Below are positions 1-8,721 of a stretch of 64,000 bases of DNA, one piece after another (position 1 is the stretch's first letter; each line of letters begins with the position of its first letter). Source of the DNA: Nostoc sp. FACHB-892 (GTDB lineage: Bacteria > Cyanobacteriota > Cyanobacteriia > Cyanobacteriales > Nostocaceae); assembly GCF_014698795.1 (NCBI RefSeq), contig NZ_JACJTR010000004.1:1-64000 (forward strand). Direction: 5' to 3'. The notes beneath the pieces are model-generated. The model was not told where the DNA came from and did not search any database. It saw nothing but the letters and a program-made list of their open reading frames with translations. Both the position numbers and the translations under genes were made by a program.

Positions 1-214
1 TCAAGGAACCTGCTACTGGTTCACGGATACCATCGATGTCTACTGGAGGTGCGGCGATGAAGGCGATTACGAAGCAGGCGGTAGCGGCTAGCAGGGTGGG
101 GATCATTAGTACGCCGAACCAACCGATGTATAAACGGTTGTTGGTGCTGGTGATCCACTCGCAAAACCGATCCCATACGTTGGCGCTTGAGCGCTGTTGT
201 AAGGTTGCTGTCAT
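1..214 (-). CDS. psbA: photosystem II D1 protein, 5' end only (psbA)
   Basis: This is the N-terminal 71 codons of the D1 reaction-centre protein of photosystem II, cut by the window edge. The translation starts [14 protein letters not shown] and contains [15 protein letters not shown], the start of the first membrane helix typical of every D1. D1 binds the P680 chlorophylls, pheophytin, QB and part of the Mn cluster in the thylakoid membrane, but those residues lie outside the window. The start at 214 is the only ATG that fits the family. Cyanobacteria usually have several psbA copies and the visible part cannot tell which one this is. The 278 bp upstream, up to the VOC gene, are AT-rich and must hold the promoter, but I could not assign a convincing -35/-10 pair. 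Confidence 0.97.
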   Translation of the reverse strand, partial: MTATLQQRSSANVWDRFCEWITSTNNRLYIGWFGVLMIPTLLAATACFVIAFIAAPPVDIDGIREPVAGSL

Positions 215-492
215 GGTTTTATAAGTGCGGTTAGTTATTTATAAATCAGGCGGTTTTGTTTTTGCCTGTGAAACTACTTTACAATGCTTTACATTTTTTA
301 ATCAAGTTTTATTACTTCAGTAAAACTGATAGAAATTATTAGTTTTACTTATATAACACCGTGTGCGACTTATATGAGTTTTTGCTGATGTCAACGCTGA
401 AAAGATAGAATAGAAAGTAAAAATTGTTCTTATCGACTCTGAATAGAGAGTTGATATCGAATTACTACCAAAATTAGGAGGGGAGGTGTGAC

Positions 493-858
493 ATGGCAAT
501 TACTCTAAATCACACCATCGTGCCCGTACATGACAAGGAAGCTTCGGCGAGGTTCTTTGCAAAAATTTTTGGTTTAGAGGTAGAGGTTCCCGTTGGTTAT
601 TTCGCTGCTGTGCATATAAATGATGCACTAACGCTCGACTTCGCTGACGCTGAAGCATTTGAGTCGCATCATTATGCGTTCCATGTCAGTAATGAAGAAT
701 TTGATGCAATTTTTGCCCGCGTCAAAGAGGCAGGTCTTGAATACAGTAGCGACCCCATGCATCAGAATAAAGGGCAAATTAACCACAGAAAGGAAGGTCG
801 TGGCTTCTATTTCTATGACTCTAATGGTCATAATTTAGAACTGTTGACCCGTGCATAG
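493..858 (+). CDS. VOC (glyoxalase/dioxygenase superfamily) protein
   Basis: This 121-aa protein is a single vicinal-oxygen-chelate module. The N-terminal strand-helix LNHTIVPVHDKEASARFF and the C-terminal YDSNGHNLELLT are diagnostic. His7, His64 and Glu116 sit where VOC metal ligands normally lie. The substrate cannot be deduced; family members act as glyoxalases, ring-cleaving dioxygenases or antibiotic-resistance proteins, or only bind ligands. The start is supported by a strong purine-rich ribosome site (AGGAGGGGAGG, 476-486) six bases upstream. The gene is monocistronic, divergent from psbA, and followed by repeat DNA. Confidence 0.85.
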   Translation: MAITLNHTIVPVHDKEASARFFAKIFGLEVEVPVGYFAAVHINDALTLDFADAEAFESHHYAFHVSNEEFDAIFARVKEAGLEYSSDPMHQNKGQINHRKEGRGFYFYDSNGHNLELLTRA

Positions 859-884
859 ATATTTGGTATTAGTTTAATTCCTAA

Positions 885-1075
885 CTCTTGGAGAGGCTGC
901 GCCCTAAGCGTACTCCTAGGTCGAAGCAAGCTAGGCGTAGCGTCTCTAAGAGTTGCTATGCCGCAGGCTTTACGACTACGCTACTTCAACGCCGCCCTTC
1001 GGCTACACTCAGGACAAGCTCAGTACAAGTCAGGACAAGAGGCTCAGTGACCCCTGCCTCCTGCCTCCTTCACTG
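885..1075. repeat. dispersed-repeat mosaic
   Basis: This non-coding stretch is a patchwork of short repeat modules (for example GCTAGGCGTAGCGTCTC, TGCTATGCCGCAGGCTT and repeated CAGGACAAG, CTGCCTC units). Such modules are typical of Nostoc intergenic DNA. Short ORFs run through it in two frames but have repeat-derived composition and no domain, so I do not call them genes. Confidence 0.6.
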
Positions 1076-1077
1076 CA

Positions 1078-2409
1078 TTACTTCTTTACTAAAAAATATG
1101 CTGTAGCATATTCCGGCAATTGGCTGATATTTTGCCCAAATTCTTTTTGATTCTTAAAAATACCTGCCAAAAAATCTAGTTGATAAAGATTGGGTAAAAA
1201 GGCTCCACCTGTATCAGCCATAACTCCCATTTGCAGATGTTTGCGACCATTTTTAGTATGCTCAATAATTATTACTCTACCTAAACCGATATTCAAAACA
1301 TCTCCGGCAAAAGTTACTCCTGGTTTAATTGAGATTTTTGCATCTATTTTGTATCCATAGCCTTTAATGGCATCAACCTCTCTAAAATACCAATAACGTT
1401 TTTGTGCTGTTGCTTTTAATCCGCGAACATACGACATTCCATTATTTCTATCTACGTTAAAAAAGGCTTTGTAACCATCTGTAAAGTTAATCAAGACTGT
1501 TCCTTGCATTAGTGCTTCTTCTAAACCAGTTCTGGTTAGATATGCAAGACTTTTAACTTTTCCAAATTCTTTACCACCTGGTTCATAAATACCTGACAAA
1601 ACATCCTGTTTTGTATATTTGGTGTAGAAAGTATCGTTTTTAGAGCTATCTTTTAGGCTATAAATTGGTGTATTAAACTTAGAGGTTTTCTTACGAGAGC
1701 CGGGATGAGTAAACACAGCATATTTAGTAATTCGTAATTGTTTTTGTTTCCTATTTTTTGGGTTATAGGCAGTCCATTTGATAACTCGGAAATTGGTATT
1801 GATAAATTTAGGATCTTGTAAACGAGTAGCTCGATTATTAGCAATATCCTCTTTCAAAACAGCAACCATGAAATCTAAAGTCTTAAGGACATCTGGCACA
1901 GTAACTCCTTGACTAGCAAGGATTCCTGTACGGAGAATATCTGGGTCTTGTGAACTATAATCTTGAAAATATTTTCTAGTATTAACGAGAACGGTTAATA
2001 AATCTTTTTGATTGAAATTAACCTTACTACTTGGCAGTTTGACCGGAGTAACAACCTGGTTGCCATTAATACTAAAATTATATTTTTTGAACTCATCGAC
2101 AACTTGATAAGGTGCAGATGCTGCTAACAAATCTTGCCCAGATGAAAAAGCGTTTTCTTTGCCTATAATTTCATCAGATGTTTGCTGAACGGTAAAAGGA
2201 TTTTGAAACGTTGAGGTGAGTTCATCAGAAGCTTGATTTGATGTTAAGGAAATTTGTGATTGAAGTGGGGCAAAATTATCTTGCTGAATAAAAGACTGAT
2301 CTTGTTTGGTTTTTGACTGAGTATATAGATGGCTACTGGTTAAACTGACAAGCAATAAGGCAGCACAACCCACTGTGAAGCGGAATTTTTGGCTAGATAA
2401 GATATTCAT
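1078..2409 (-). CDS. MltA-like / 3D-domain cell-wall protein
   Basis: This 443-aa protein has an N-terminal hydrophobic segment (residues about 10-27) that acts as signal peptide or anchor. A Ser/Gln/Thr-rich linker follows, then a C-terminal region like the MltA lytic transglycosylase fold: VLSGIYEPGG near residue 270, LTRTGLEEALMQGT, and a closing 3D (Asp box) motif, ADTGGAF, with Asp399 as the likely catalytic acid. It would cleave or bind peptidoglycan in the periplasm. It lies 38 bp behind murG on the same strand, so the two are probably co-transcribed, and its context is wall metabolism. No Shine-Dalgarno is seen before the ATG. Sequence divergence from classic MltA is large, so enzymatic activity is inferred. 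Confidence 0.65.
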   Translation of the reverse strand: MNILSSQKFRFTVGCAALLLVSLTSSHLYTQSKTKQDQSFIQQDNFAPLQSQISLTSNQASDELTSTFQNPFTVQQTSDEIIGKENAFSSGQDLLAASAPYQVVDEFKKYNFSINGNQVVTPVKLPSSKVNFNQKDLLTVLVNTRKYFQDYSSQDPDILRTGILASQGVTVPDVLKTLDFMVAVLKEDIANNRATRLQDPKFINTNFRVIKWTAYNPKNRKQKQLRITKYAVFTHPGSRKKTSKFNTPIYSLKDSSKNDTFYTKYTKQDVLSGIYEPGGKEFGKVKSLAYLTRTGLEEALMQGTVLINFTDGYKAFFNVDRNNGMSYVRGLKATAQKRYWYFREVDAIKGYGYKIDAKISIKPGVTFAGDVLNIGLGRVIIIEHTKNGRKHLQMGVMADTGGAFLPNLYQLDFLAGIFKNQKEFGQNISQLPEYATAYFLVKK

Positions 2410-2447
2410 AACTTGAAAAATAAATTTTTAATGCTAAATAATCAACA

Positions 2448-3521
2448 TTATGCCTCTATTATCTCACGCACTAAGTGCGCCAACTTTTCGGCACTATCGG
2501 GAACTGCGATCGCCTTTGCATTTTCCCCCATTCTTGCTAACTCATCTGGTGACTGCAACAGATTCAACACATTACTTTGCAATATTTGTGCTGTCAACTC
2601 CGATTGCTTCAGTGTTAACGCCGCACCAGATGAAGTAAATACGTCTGCATTGTAAGATTGATGGTCTTCTGCGGCAAAGGGGTAAGGAATCAAAATCGCT
2701 GGAGTTCCACATACTGCTAATTCTGTCAAGCTGCCTGCACCAGAACGACTAATGGCTAGAGTAGCTCGTTGCAACAACGCCGCCATATTGTTGTAAAAAG
2801 GTAAGGCTGTATACTGTGGATGTTTGAGGCTATCTGCTTCCTCGTCGCGATCGCCAGTTAAATGTACTACATAAGCACCAGCATCAAACCAAGCATTTGC
2901 AGATTCACGCACTAACTTATTTACCGCAACTGCACCCTGGCTACCACCAAAGACAACAATTAACGGAACACCCTCTGGGATGGCTAAATCTAATGGTGCA
3001 TCAATTGCTGCATCGAGAAATTGCGCTCTTACAGGAGTACCGACACAGACATTTTTAGCACGAGGCAAGTACTTAGCAGCTACTTCAAATCCCAAGGCTA
3101 CCGCACTACACCAAGGACCAAAAAAACGAGTTACTTTACCAGGTATTGCGTTAGATTCGTGGAAAACCACGGGTAAACCGAGGGAACGCGCCGCAATGAC
3201 GGCTGGCCCGGCAATGTAACCTCCTGTGGTAAATACCCCTTGAAAATTTCCCTGCTTCAAAATTCGTCTAACTTCTATAATCGAACCAGCGAGTTTACCC
3301 AAGATGCGAATTGAGGAAATTCCAAACCCTTGCTGAAACCCTTCAACTGCAATAGTATTCAAGGGATACTCTTTAGGGACAAGTTGAGTTTCCAGGCGAT
3401 TGGGTACTCCTAGCCATTCGATTTGATAATCTGGAAGTTTTTGTGCCAGTGCGATCGCTGGAAACAAATGTCCACCAGTCCCACTGGCAGCTATTAATAA
3501 TCGTATCGGTGCGTTTGCCAT
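2448..3521 (-). CDS. murG: MurG, lipid II-forming GlcNAc transferase
   Basis: MurG transfers GlcNAc from UDP-GlcNAc to lipid I at the inner face of the plasma membrane, the last cytoplasmic step of peptidoglycan precursor synthesis. The 357-aa length is normal. The N-terminal glycine loop SGTGGHLFPA (residues about 13-22), GGSQGA in the C-domain and SRSGAGSLTELAVCGTP with PYPFAAEDHQ for UDP-GlcNAc binding are all intact. I start at the ATG at 3521, not the in-frame TTG one codon earlier. An AGAGG lies just upstream. The MltA-like gene follows directly. Confidence 0.95.
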   Translation of the reverse strand: MANAPIRLLIAASGTGGHLFPAIALAQKLPDYQIEWLGVPNRLETQLVPKEYPLNTIAVEGFQQGFGISSIRILGKLAGSIIEVRRILKQGNFQGVFTTGGYIAGPAVIAARSLGLPVVFHESNAIPGKVTRFFGPWCSAVALGFEVAAKYLPRAKNVCVGTPVRAQFLDAAIDAPLDLAIPEGVPLIVVFGGSQGAVAVNKLVRESANAWFDAGAYVVHLTGDRDEEADSLKHPQYTALPFYNNMAALLQRATLAISRSGAGSLTELAVCGTPAILIPYPFAAEDHQSYNADVFTSSGAALTLKQSELTAQILQSNVLNLLQSPDELARMGENAKAIAVPDSAEKLAHLVREIIEA

Positions 3522-3605
3522 CAAACCTCTACCGTTTAGCCTCTAGCTTAACTAAGATAAAACAATTTCCTTATCTTCTCTCATCAAATCAGTAAATTCT
3601 TACCA

Positions 3606-4445
3606 ATGACTAACATTATTAACACCTTAATGAAACGACAACTCAGATTTCCAGCTAATATCTGGCTAGTTTCATTCCTGCTAACCATTGGTTTAACAAG
3701 TGGTTGGCAACGCACTCAAGCGGCGACACCACAGCAATTAGCTCAAGCTGGTATATCCCAAAATGCACCAGCTGATTTGAAAAACCTACTGACACAAGTT
3801 GATGCAGCCGCCAGTCGAGGTGATGTCAAAGGGGTGTTGCAATTCTACAGCCCCAACTTTGCTCATGGGGATGGATTAAACCTCCAAACTCTGGAAAAGT
3901 CTTTGATTTCACTTTGGCAACGATATCCTAAATTGCAGTACAGTACAAAACTACTATCTTCAAAACCTGAAGGTAATGCGATTATTGCCGAAACAGAAAC
4001 GACAATAACAGGCTTACCTTCCGGTAACAGTAATAATTCGGCTCTCAATGCCACGATTAAATCGCGTCAGCGCATTACAGGTGGAAAAATAGTCCGCCAA
4101 GATATTTTGTCAGAACGTACCCAACTTACCTCTGGTACTAAGCCGCCCCAAATTGATTTTAAATTACCAGAGCAGGTGCAAGTTGGTCAAAAGTATAATT
4201 TTGATGCGATCGTTCAAGAGCCGCTTGGTGATGATTTTCTACTAGGAACGGCGCTAGAGGAAGCCATCAAACCAGATAACTTTCTCAACCCCACATCCGT
4301 AGATTTGCAATTACTAACATCTGGCGGACTGTTTAAAACGGCACAAGCACCATCTACCCCTGGTAGTCGCTGGGTTTCTGCTGTCATTCTACGAGGTAAT
4401 GGGATGACGATGGTAACTCAACGTATGCAAGTGGTGAAGAAATAG
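3606..4445 (+). CDS. exported NTF2-like domain protein, function unknown
   Basis: This 279-aa protein has a signal peptide (MKRQLRF, a hydrophobic core, then cleavage near TQAA at about residue 40). It continues with a segment at residues 60-150 (NLLTQVDAAASRGDVKGVLQFYSP) of the NTF2/SnoaL-like alpha+beta type used for small-molecule binding. The rest is beta-rich without recognisable motifs. It is probably periplasmic or thylakoid-lumenal. An internal ATG at 3630 gives a more compact signal peptide and could be the true start; neither start has a clear ribosome site. It is divergent from murG. Heptad repeats follow the stop. Confidence 0.6.
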   Translation: MTNIINTLMKRQLRFPANIWLVSFLLTIGLTSGWQRTQAATPQQLAQAGISQNAPADLKNLLTQVDAAASRGDVKGVLQFYSPNFAHGDGLNLQTLEKSLISLWQRYPKLQYSTKLLSSKPEGNAIIAETETTITGLPSGNSNNSALNATIKSRQRITGGKIVRQDILSERTQLTSGTKPPQIDFKLPEQVQVGQKYNFDAIVQEPLGDDFLLGTALEEAIKPDNFLNPTSVDLQLLTSGGLFKTAQAPSTPGSRWVSAVILRGNGMTMVTQRMQVVKK

Positions 4446-4486
4446 TTAGGAGTTAAGAGTTAGGAGTTAGGAGTTTGGGGTTAGGA
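4446..4486. repeat. STRR heptad repeat (GTTAGGA family)
   Basis: Consecutive copies of GTTAGGAGTTAAGA-like heptads lie between two convergent genes. The same family occurs inside putA (about 19858-19895), near 25380-25410 and near 51045-51070. These are the short tandemly repeated repetitive sequences known from heterocystous cyanobacteria. Confidence 0.75.
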
Positions 4487-5680
4487 GTACTTGCGATCGT
4501 GAAACAACCCAATTAACAAAATGATCGGTGCAGCTAGAAACAGCCACATCGTTAGCTGTAACCCATACTGCTGTGCTAGCCAACCCAGTGCCAGGGGCAT
4601 GAAACCACCGACTAAACCCCCCAGGTTATTGAGAACCATCACGGTGCTACTTTGCCCCAGCATGGCAGTATATAGCTGCCCCTGAAGGATGGAATACCAA
4701 CCTGCATTCAGGAAACCCAGACCGCCCAAAATAACTATTTTGATGGTGATATTCGGGATCGCCAAAAAAGCGGGATAAAGGCACAAAACTAAAAATGCAC
4801 TCACCCGCAAGTACTCAATGCCTCGAACCCGCTCTAGCAGCGGAATGAGCAATAAATCGCCTAATAAGCCGAACCCCAACCAGATAGTAAAAGCAAAACT
4901 CGCTTGTGTGTCGCTTGTACGCACAACATCCACAAAATAAAGGGCTAAAAAGCTCCGCAGAACATCCAACATTAAATCTGAAAATTGCAACAGGGTTAAC
5001 CAGCGTAAGACGTTGCGTCGTTTGAGTGCGCGGATGATATGGCGGATACTTTTTTGAATACTAAGGCCTGGCAAATTCACTGGAGTGGATACGGTTGCTA
5101 TAGCCATCGGAGACTTCCACATTAAGCCAACCAGACAAAGCGTCAGGGCTGCCAGGGTGAAAAAAACATTCCGCCAACTCTGGTGCAAGGCGATCGCACC
5201 TGCCAACGCCAAGGGGCCAATCACATTGCCGAGAGAACCTGCCAATGCCCAGCGTGCCATGTTTGGTTCGTGGCGGGTGGGTTCTAGATCCATCAGCGTC
5301 GCTTGAGACAAACTGACAAACGCACCAGATGCCGGGTAAAACAACACCAATGCGGCTAATAAACTCCAAAAGTGATGGCTGAGGGAAATCAGCAAGAGAG
5401 CGATCGCAAAACTGATGCCTCCTCCCAAAATCAATAACCGTCGATGACCGAAATCTCCTAAAACCCCAAAAATTGGCTCTATCACACTGCTGACCGTATT
5501 GGGTATGGTCAATAGCAACCCGACTTGTAGGTAGGAGAGATTCAGATCATGACGAATCAACGGATAGGCTACACCCATCACACCATCAACAATTTCGTCT
5601 AATCCTTCGATCGCCAGGAAGAGACTGATGAATAGAATAACTGATCTGGTTGTTTTGTTCTGACCATCCAAAGGCATCAT
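4481..5680 (-). CDS. MFS transporter
   Basis: This 399-aa protein has about twelve hydrophobic helices, an acidic residue pair in helix 1 (IEGLDEIVDG) and the MFS loop 2-3 signature FGVLGDFGHRRLLI at about residue 65-80. It is a major-facilitator permease of the plasma membrane; the substrate is unknown. Start choice: a GGGAGAA ribosome site lies four bases before the ATG-ATG pair at 5680, whereas a longer in-frame start at 5737 has none. The gene overlaps the heptad repeat at its 3' end, so its last codons may have been supplied by repeat DNA. Confidence 0.85.
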   Translation of the reverse strand: MMPLDGQNKTTRSVILFISLFLAIEGLDEIVDGVMGVAYPLIRHDLNLSYLQVGLLLTIPNTVSSVIEPIFGVLGDFGHRRLLILGGGISFAIALLLISLSHHFWSLLAALVLFYPASGAFVSLSQATLMDLEPTRHEPNMARWALAGSLGNVIGPLALAGAIALHQSWRNVFFTLAALTLCLVGLMWKSPMAIATVSTPVNLPGLSIQKSIRHIIRALKRRNVLRWLTLLQFSDLMLDVLRSFLALYFVDVVRTSDTQASFAFTIWLGFGLLGDLLLIPLLERVRGIEYLRVSAFLVLCLYPAFLAIPNITIKIVILGGLGFLNAGWYSILQGQLYTAMLGQSSTVMVLNNLGGLVGGFMPLALGWLAQQYGLQLTMWLFLAAPIILLIGLFHDRKYS

Positions 5681-6154
5681 AAAATTCTCCCGTTCTCCAA
5701 ATTTGTTTACCAACGCACTTTTGTCACAGCGTGGCAATTGGAGGGGGAATCCATGAACAAACGCTTCGCCATAATGATCGGGCGAATTGCCTGTTGGATT
5801 GAGTTTCAGAAGCTTACCAAGGAGGGAATATCATCATTACGACAAGGTTAAACATGCGACATACGGACAGTTAACACCGTCTCTAGCCCATTGTAGACGC
5901 TACAGTTACTGAGTTTTCACCCGTCCTTTTCACGTTTATAAGACAATACAGTTCAGTTAAGCATTGATTTCTTCTCTCTGTGTCGTGCCAGTAGTTCTTA
6001 ATTTTGGATAAAATCGAGTTTAGATTTAGCTTTCGAGTAACATCTAAGAAAAAAATAAATATTAATAGCTGAGAAAATATGTCTGTACTCAGTAACTTGC
6101 TAAATTGCTAAATTCTGTATTTAAATTAACACTGGACTCTTGACTTTTTCTTCA
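5681..6154. other. 474-bp intergenic region with a partial repeat end
   Basis: This is the shared upstream region of the MFS and SDR genes. At 5945-5983 it holds a copy of the left end of the MITE-like element found intact at 35180-35289 (AATACAGTTCAGTTAAG plus about 20 bp of the interior), with no matching right end. A 32-codon ORF with a GGAGGGGG ribosome site at 5753-5851 is noted but not called. No RNA gene was recognised. Confidence 0.6.
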
Positions 6155-6928
6155 ATGACTTCCCTACAAAATCAAATCATTTTGATCACTGGTGCTAGTA
6201 GTGGTATTGGTACTGCTTGTGCAAAAATCTTTGCTGGTGCAGGTGCAAAATTAATCTTAGCGGCACGACGGTTAGAACGTTTGCAGCAGCTAGCAGATAC
6301 TCTCAGCAAAGACTTTAGTATAGAAATTCATTTGTTACAGCTAGATGTGCGTGATCGCAACGCTGTTGAATCTGCTATTTCTTCTCTACCGTCCGACTGG
6401 TCTAACATCGACATTCTCATTAATAATGCTGGTCTAAGTCGTGGTTTAGACAAGTTGCACGAAGGCAGCTTTCAAAATTGGGAGGACATGATTGATACTA
6501 ACGTCAAAGGTTTACTTTACGTTTCGCGTTATGTCGTTCCGGGAATGGTGAGCCGCGATCGCGGTCATGTGGTAAATTTAGGTTCCATTGCTGGACATCA
6601 AACCTATCCCGGTGGTAATGTCTACTGTGCTACTAAAGCTGCTGTAAGGGCAATTTCTGAAGGTTTAAAACAAGACCTGTTGGGAACGCGGGTACGTGTA
6701 ACTTCCGTTGACCCTGGGATGGTAGAAACTGAATTTAGTGAGGTGCGTTTTCACGGAGATACTGAACGCGCCAAAAAAGTTTACCAGGGAGTTATGCCCC
6801 TGACAGCAGATGATGTCGCTGATGTAATATTTTTCTGTGTGACGCGATCGCCCCATGTCAATATTAATGAAGTTGTGCTGATGCCTGTTGACCAAGCCAG
6901 CGCTACCCTAGTTAATCGGCGAACATAA
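6155..6928 (+). CDS. short-chain dehydrogenase/reductase (YdfG-like)
   Basis: This 257-aa classical SDR is a soluble NAD(P)-dependent oxidoreductase. The cofactor loop TGASSGIG is near residue 15, NNAG near residue 88, and the catalytic Tyr-Lys pair is in YCATK with the serine in LGSIAG. Overall it resembles YdfG-type 3-hydroxy acid dehydrogenases (VRVTSVDPGMVETEFS), but the substrate is uncertain. I prefer the ATG at 6155 to the TTG at 6140 because the family starts close to the first beta strand. It ends 7 bp from the convergent next gene. Confidence 0.9.
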   Translation: MTSLQNQIILITGASSGIGTACAKIFAGAGAKLILAARRLERLQQLADTLSKDFSIEIHLLQLDVRDRNAVESAISSLPSDWSNIDILINNAGLSRGLDKLHEGSFQNWEDMIDTNVKGLLYVSRYVVPGMVSRDRGHVVNLGSIAGHQTYPGGNVYCATKAAVRAISEGLKQDLLGTRVRVTSVDPGMVETEFSEVRFHGDTERAKKVYQGVMPLTADDVADVIFFCVTRSPHVNINEVVLMPVDQASATLVNRRT

Positions 6929-6935
6929 GGAATAA

Positions 6936-7709
6936 TTAAGCAGTCTTAAAAAATCGAATAATTTCGCGGACATGATCAAGAAATTGCCCGTCAGTTGAAA
7001 GTTGTGCGATCGCAGTTCGTGCTTCTCTTGCTAAACGCTCATGTTCAGTTTGATTGGTCGCCCGTAATTCCTCCAAATTAGCAGCAATTCGAGCTAAATC
7101 TCTGCGAGTTTCTTCGGCAAAGCGTTGTTGAGTTGCGGGTAATGAATAAGATTGTTCTGGGTTAAGTTGCTCCTCAAATGACTGGATTTTTTGTTCCAAT
7201 ATCGAAAAGCGATCGCGCAGTTCAACAATATCTTCGCGGGGATACTTCCATTCTTGGCGAATCATTGCTAACCGCGCATATAAGTACTCATACGCCCGAA
7301 TCGCTGGACGCAGAATTGTTAATAACAAAGCCGCACCAGAACTTATATATCCCACAGTACTAATACCAGTGGCAGCAAGAGTATAAAGACCAACGGCTGA
7401 GAATAAGTGTAAAGCAATGGCAACCCAGAGCGATCGCTTTGCCAAAGCTGTGACATACTTCACTTGTTTCTCATCAACTGGAATTCCTTTCTCTTTGGAT
7501 TGTGCTGCTTCTGCTAAGACTTCTTTAGCTTGAAAATGTACATTCCACGGTACGGTAACAATTACCAACAGCCACCAAAAGCTTGCACCACCAATTACCC
7601 AATCAAGAAAGTTACCAGCAGGGATGTGCAACCATTGCAGTAAGCCAAAAGCTGTTAGTATCACAACCACAATTCCAGCAATGGAACTGATGAAAAAGTT
7701 TATATACAT
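6936..7709 (-). CDS. conserved membrane protein with C-terminal coiled coil
   Basis: This 257-aa protein is not recognised as a named family. It has four predicted membrane segments (about residues 5-27, 35-58, 92-113, 115-135). A cytoplasmic, charged, coiled-coil-prone tail (150-250) contains several Glu/Arg/Gln-rich heptads. The architecture suggests a membrane-anchored scaffold or mechanosensory partner, but this is a guess. A GGGG site lies four bases before the ATG. Confidence 0.6.
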   Translation of the reverse strand: MYINFFISSIAGIVVVILTAFGLLQWLHIPAGNFLDWVIGGASFWWLLVIVTVPWNVHFQAKEVLAEAAQSKEKGIPVDEKQVKYVTALAKRSLWVAIALHLFSAVGLYTLAATGISTVGYISSGAALLLTILRPAIRAYEYLYARLAMIRQEWKYPREDIVELRDRFSILEQKIQSFEEQLNPEQSYSLPATQQRFAEETRRDLARIAANLEELRATNQTEHERLAREARTAIAQLSTDGQFLDHVREIIRFFKTA

Positions 7710-7775
7710 TTTCCCCTGTCTCCGGTGAAACCATCATCTCGATCATGACTATTTCTTAGCAGTTATACGTAAATT

Positions 7776-7911
7776 ATTGTGATGGTTTTTCTATTTGCAC
7801 ACACCAGCTTCTCGATGAGATAGCTACGCCAATTCGGTTGAGTATCTTTGCTACCCTTTTGGAGAAAGTAGCAACAAACATGATTGTGATGGTTTTTTTT
7901 GTTGCACATAC
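7776..7911. repeat. direct repeat flanking a copied gene tail
   Basis: ATTGTGATGGTTTTT occurs exactly at 7776-7790 and 7883-7897, each followed by a TTGCACA-like tail. Between them, 7814-7874 is a diverged copy of 8728-8787, the 3' end of the lipoprotein gene downstream (both contain GATAGCTACGCCAA and GAGTATCTTT). A 72-codon minus-strand ORF runs across, but only because it copies that tail. This is the main content of the 305-bp gap before the next gene. Confidence 0.6.
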
Positions 7912-8014
7912 ATAATACATTTTGTATTATATAAAGTAATATAGCTAAAACTTTTATTCTTTCGTAACAAGCTTGTGCCAAATTTGACTTGATTGCACTA
8001 AAAGGAGAGTGGCA

Positions 8015-8539
8015 ATGAAAAAAGTAGCGGTGTTTGGTAATACTGGAGGCGGGAAATCAACTCTAAGCAAGAGATTATCTCAAATCACTGGTTTGCCACT
8101 CTATGCCTTGGACAAGATTCAATATCAATCAGGCGGCACAGAGGTTCCACATGAAGATTATAAGCGTGCCCATCAGCAAATTTTAGTTACTGACCGATGG
8201 ATTATTGATGGGTTTGGTTGCATAGAAACTCTCTGGCTGCGACTTGACGAGGCGGATACTCTGGTTTTTGTCGATTTACCGCTATATGTGCATTTTTGGT
8301 GGGTAACTAAACGATTTATCACAGGTTACTTTCAACCGCCAGAAGGCTGGCCTCAAAACAGTCCAATATTGAGGAGTTCGCTTACTAGCTACCGCGTACT
8401 TTGGCTATGTTACAAATATTTAACCCCAAAATATCGTGAATATATCGAGCAGGCTCAAAGCATCAAAAATGTTTATCACATTCGCTCGACTAAAGAAATT
8501 TCGCAATTTTTTGAATTAATTGATGCAGTAAGTAGCTAA
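8015..8539 (+). CDS. P-loop nucleotide kinase-like protein (FlaR/topology-modulation type)
   Basis: This 174-aa protein has a Walker A loop GNTGGGKST at residues 8-16, the LYALDKIQY substrate-side motif, and a DRWIIDG strand. These are typical of the adenylate-kinase-like 'topology modulation protein' family. It is probably an ATP-dependent kinase or phosphotransferase of unknown substrate in the cytoplasm. The start at 8015 has an AAAGGAG site at 8001-8007 with seven-base spacing; an in-frame GTG at 8009 is too close to it. The gene stands alone. Confidence 0.75.
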   Translation: MKKVAVFGNTGGGKSTLSKRLSQITGLPLYALDKIQYQSGGTEVPHEDYKRAHQQILVTDRWIIDGFGCIETLWLRLDEADTLVFVDLPLYVHFWWVTKRFITGYFQPPEGWPQNSPILRSSLTSYRVLWLCYKYLTPKYREYIEQAQSIKNVYHIRSTKEISQFFELIDAVSS

Positions 8540-8590
8540 ACAAAATTAATTCAATTCAAATAATGTTTGCGACGCATCAATTATTCGTAA

Positions 8591-8611
8591 GGGCACAACA
8601 TTGTTGTGCCC
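8591..8611. terminator. hairpin with GGGCACAACA arms
   Basis: A near-perfect palindrome, GGGCACAACA - T - TGTTGTGCCC, lies between the convergent kinase-like gene and the lipoprotein gene. It could end either transcript. Almost the same arms recur at 36121-36144, so it is also a dispersed repeat. Confidence 0.5.
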
Positions 8612-8721
8612 CTACCCATCTGTCGCATTCTTTTTTCAAATTGGTAAGCTGTTCCGCATTTAAATTGCATAAGCTGGGCGGGCAAGATGCAACGTGAGAC
8701 AATTTAAACCTTTCCCCGCCT

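Noticed and set aside
36-224. 62-codon plus-strand ORF
   Set aside because: It is the antisense shadow of psbA.
888-1150. Two overlapping ORFs of 65-72 codons
   Set aside because: They run through repeat DNA in two frames, have no domain and biased composition.
5753-5851. 32-codon ORF after GGAGGGGG between the MFS and SDR genes
   Set aside because: Good ribosome-site look-alike, but the peptide (MNKRFAIMIGRIACW...) is unrecognised and the segment may be part of the MFS promoter; not enough for a call.
7763-7981. 72-codon minus-strand ORF
   Set aside because: It is open only because it spans two direct repeats and a copied gene tail.
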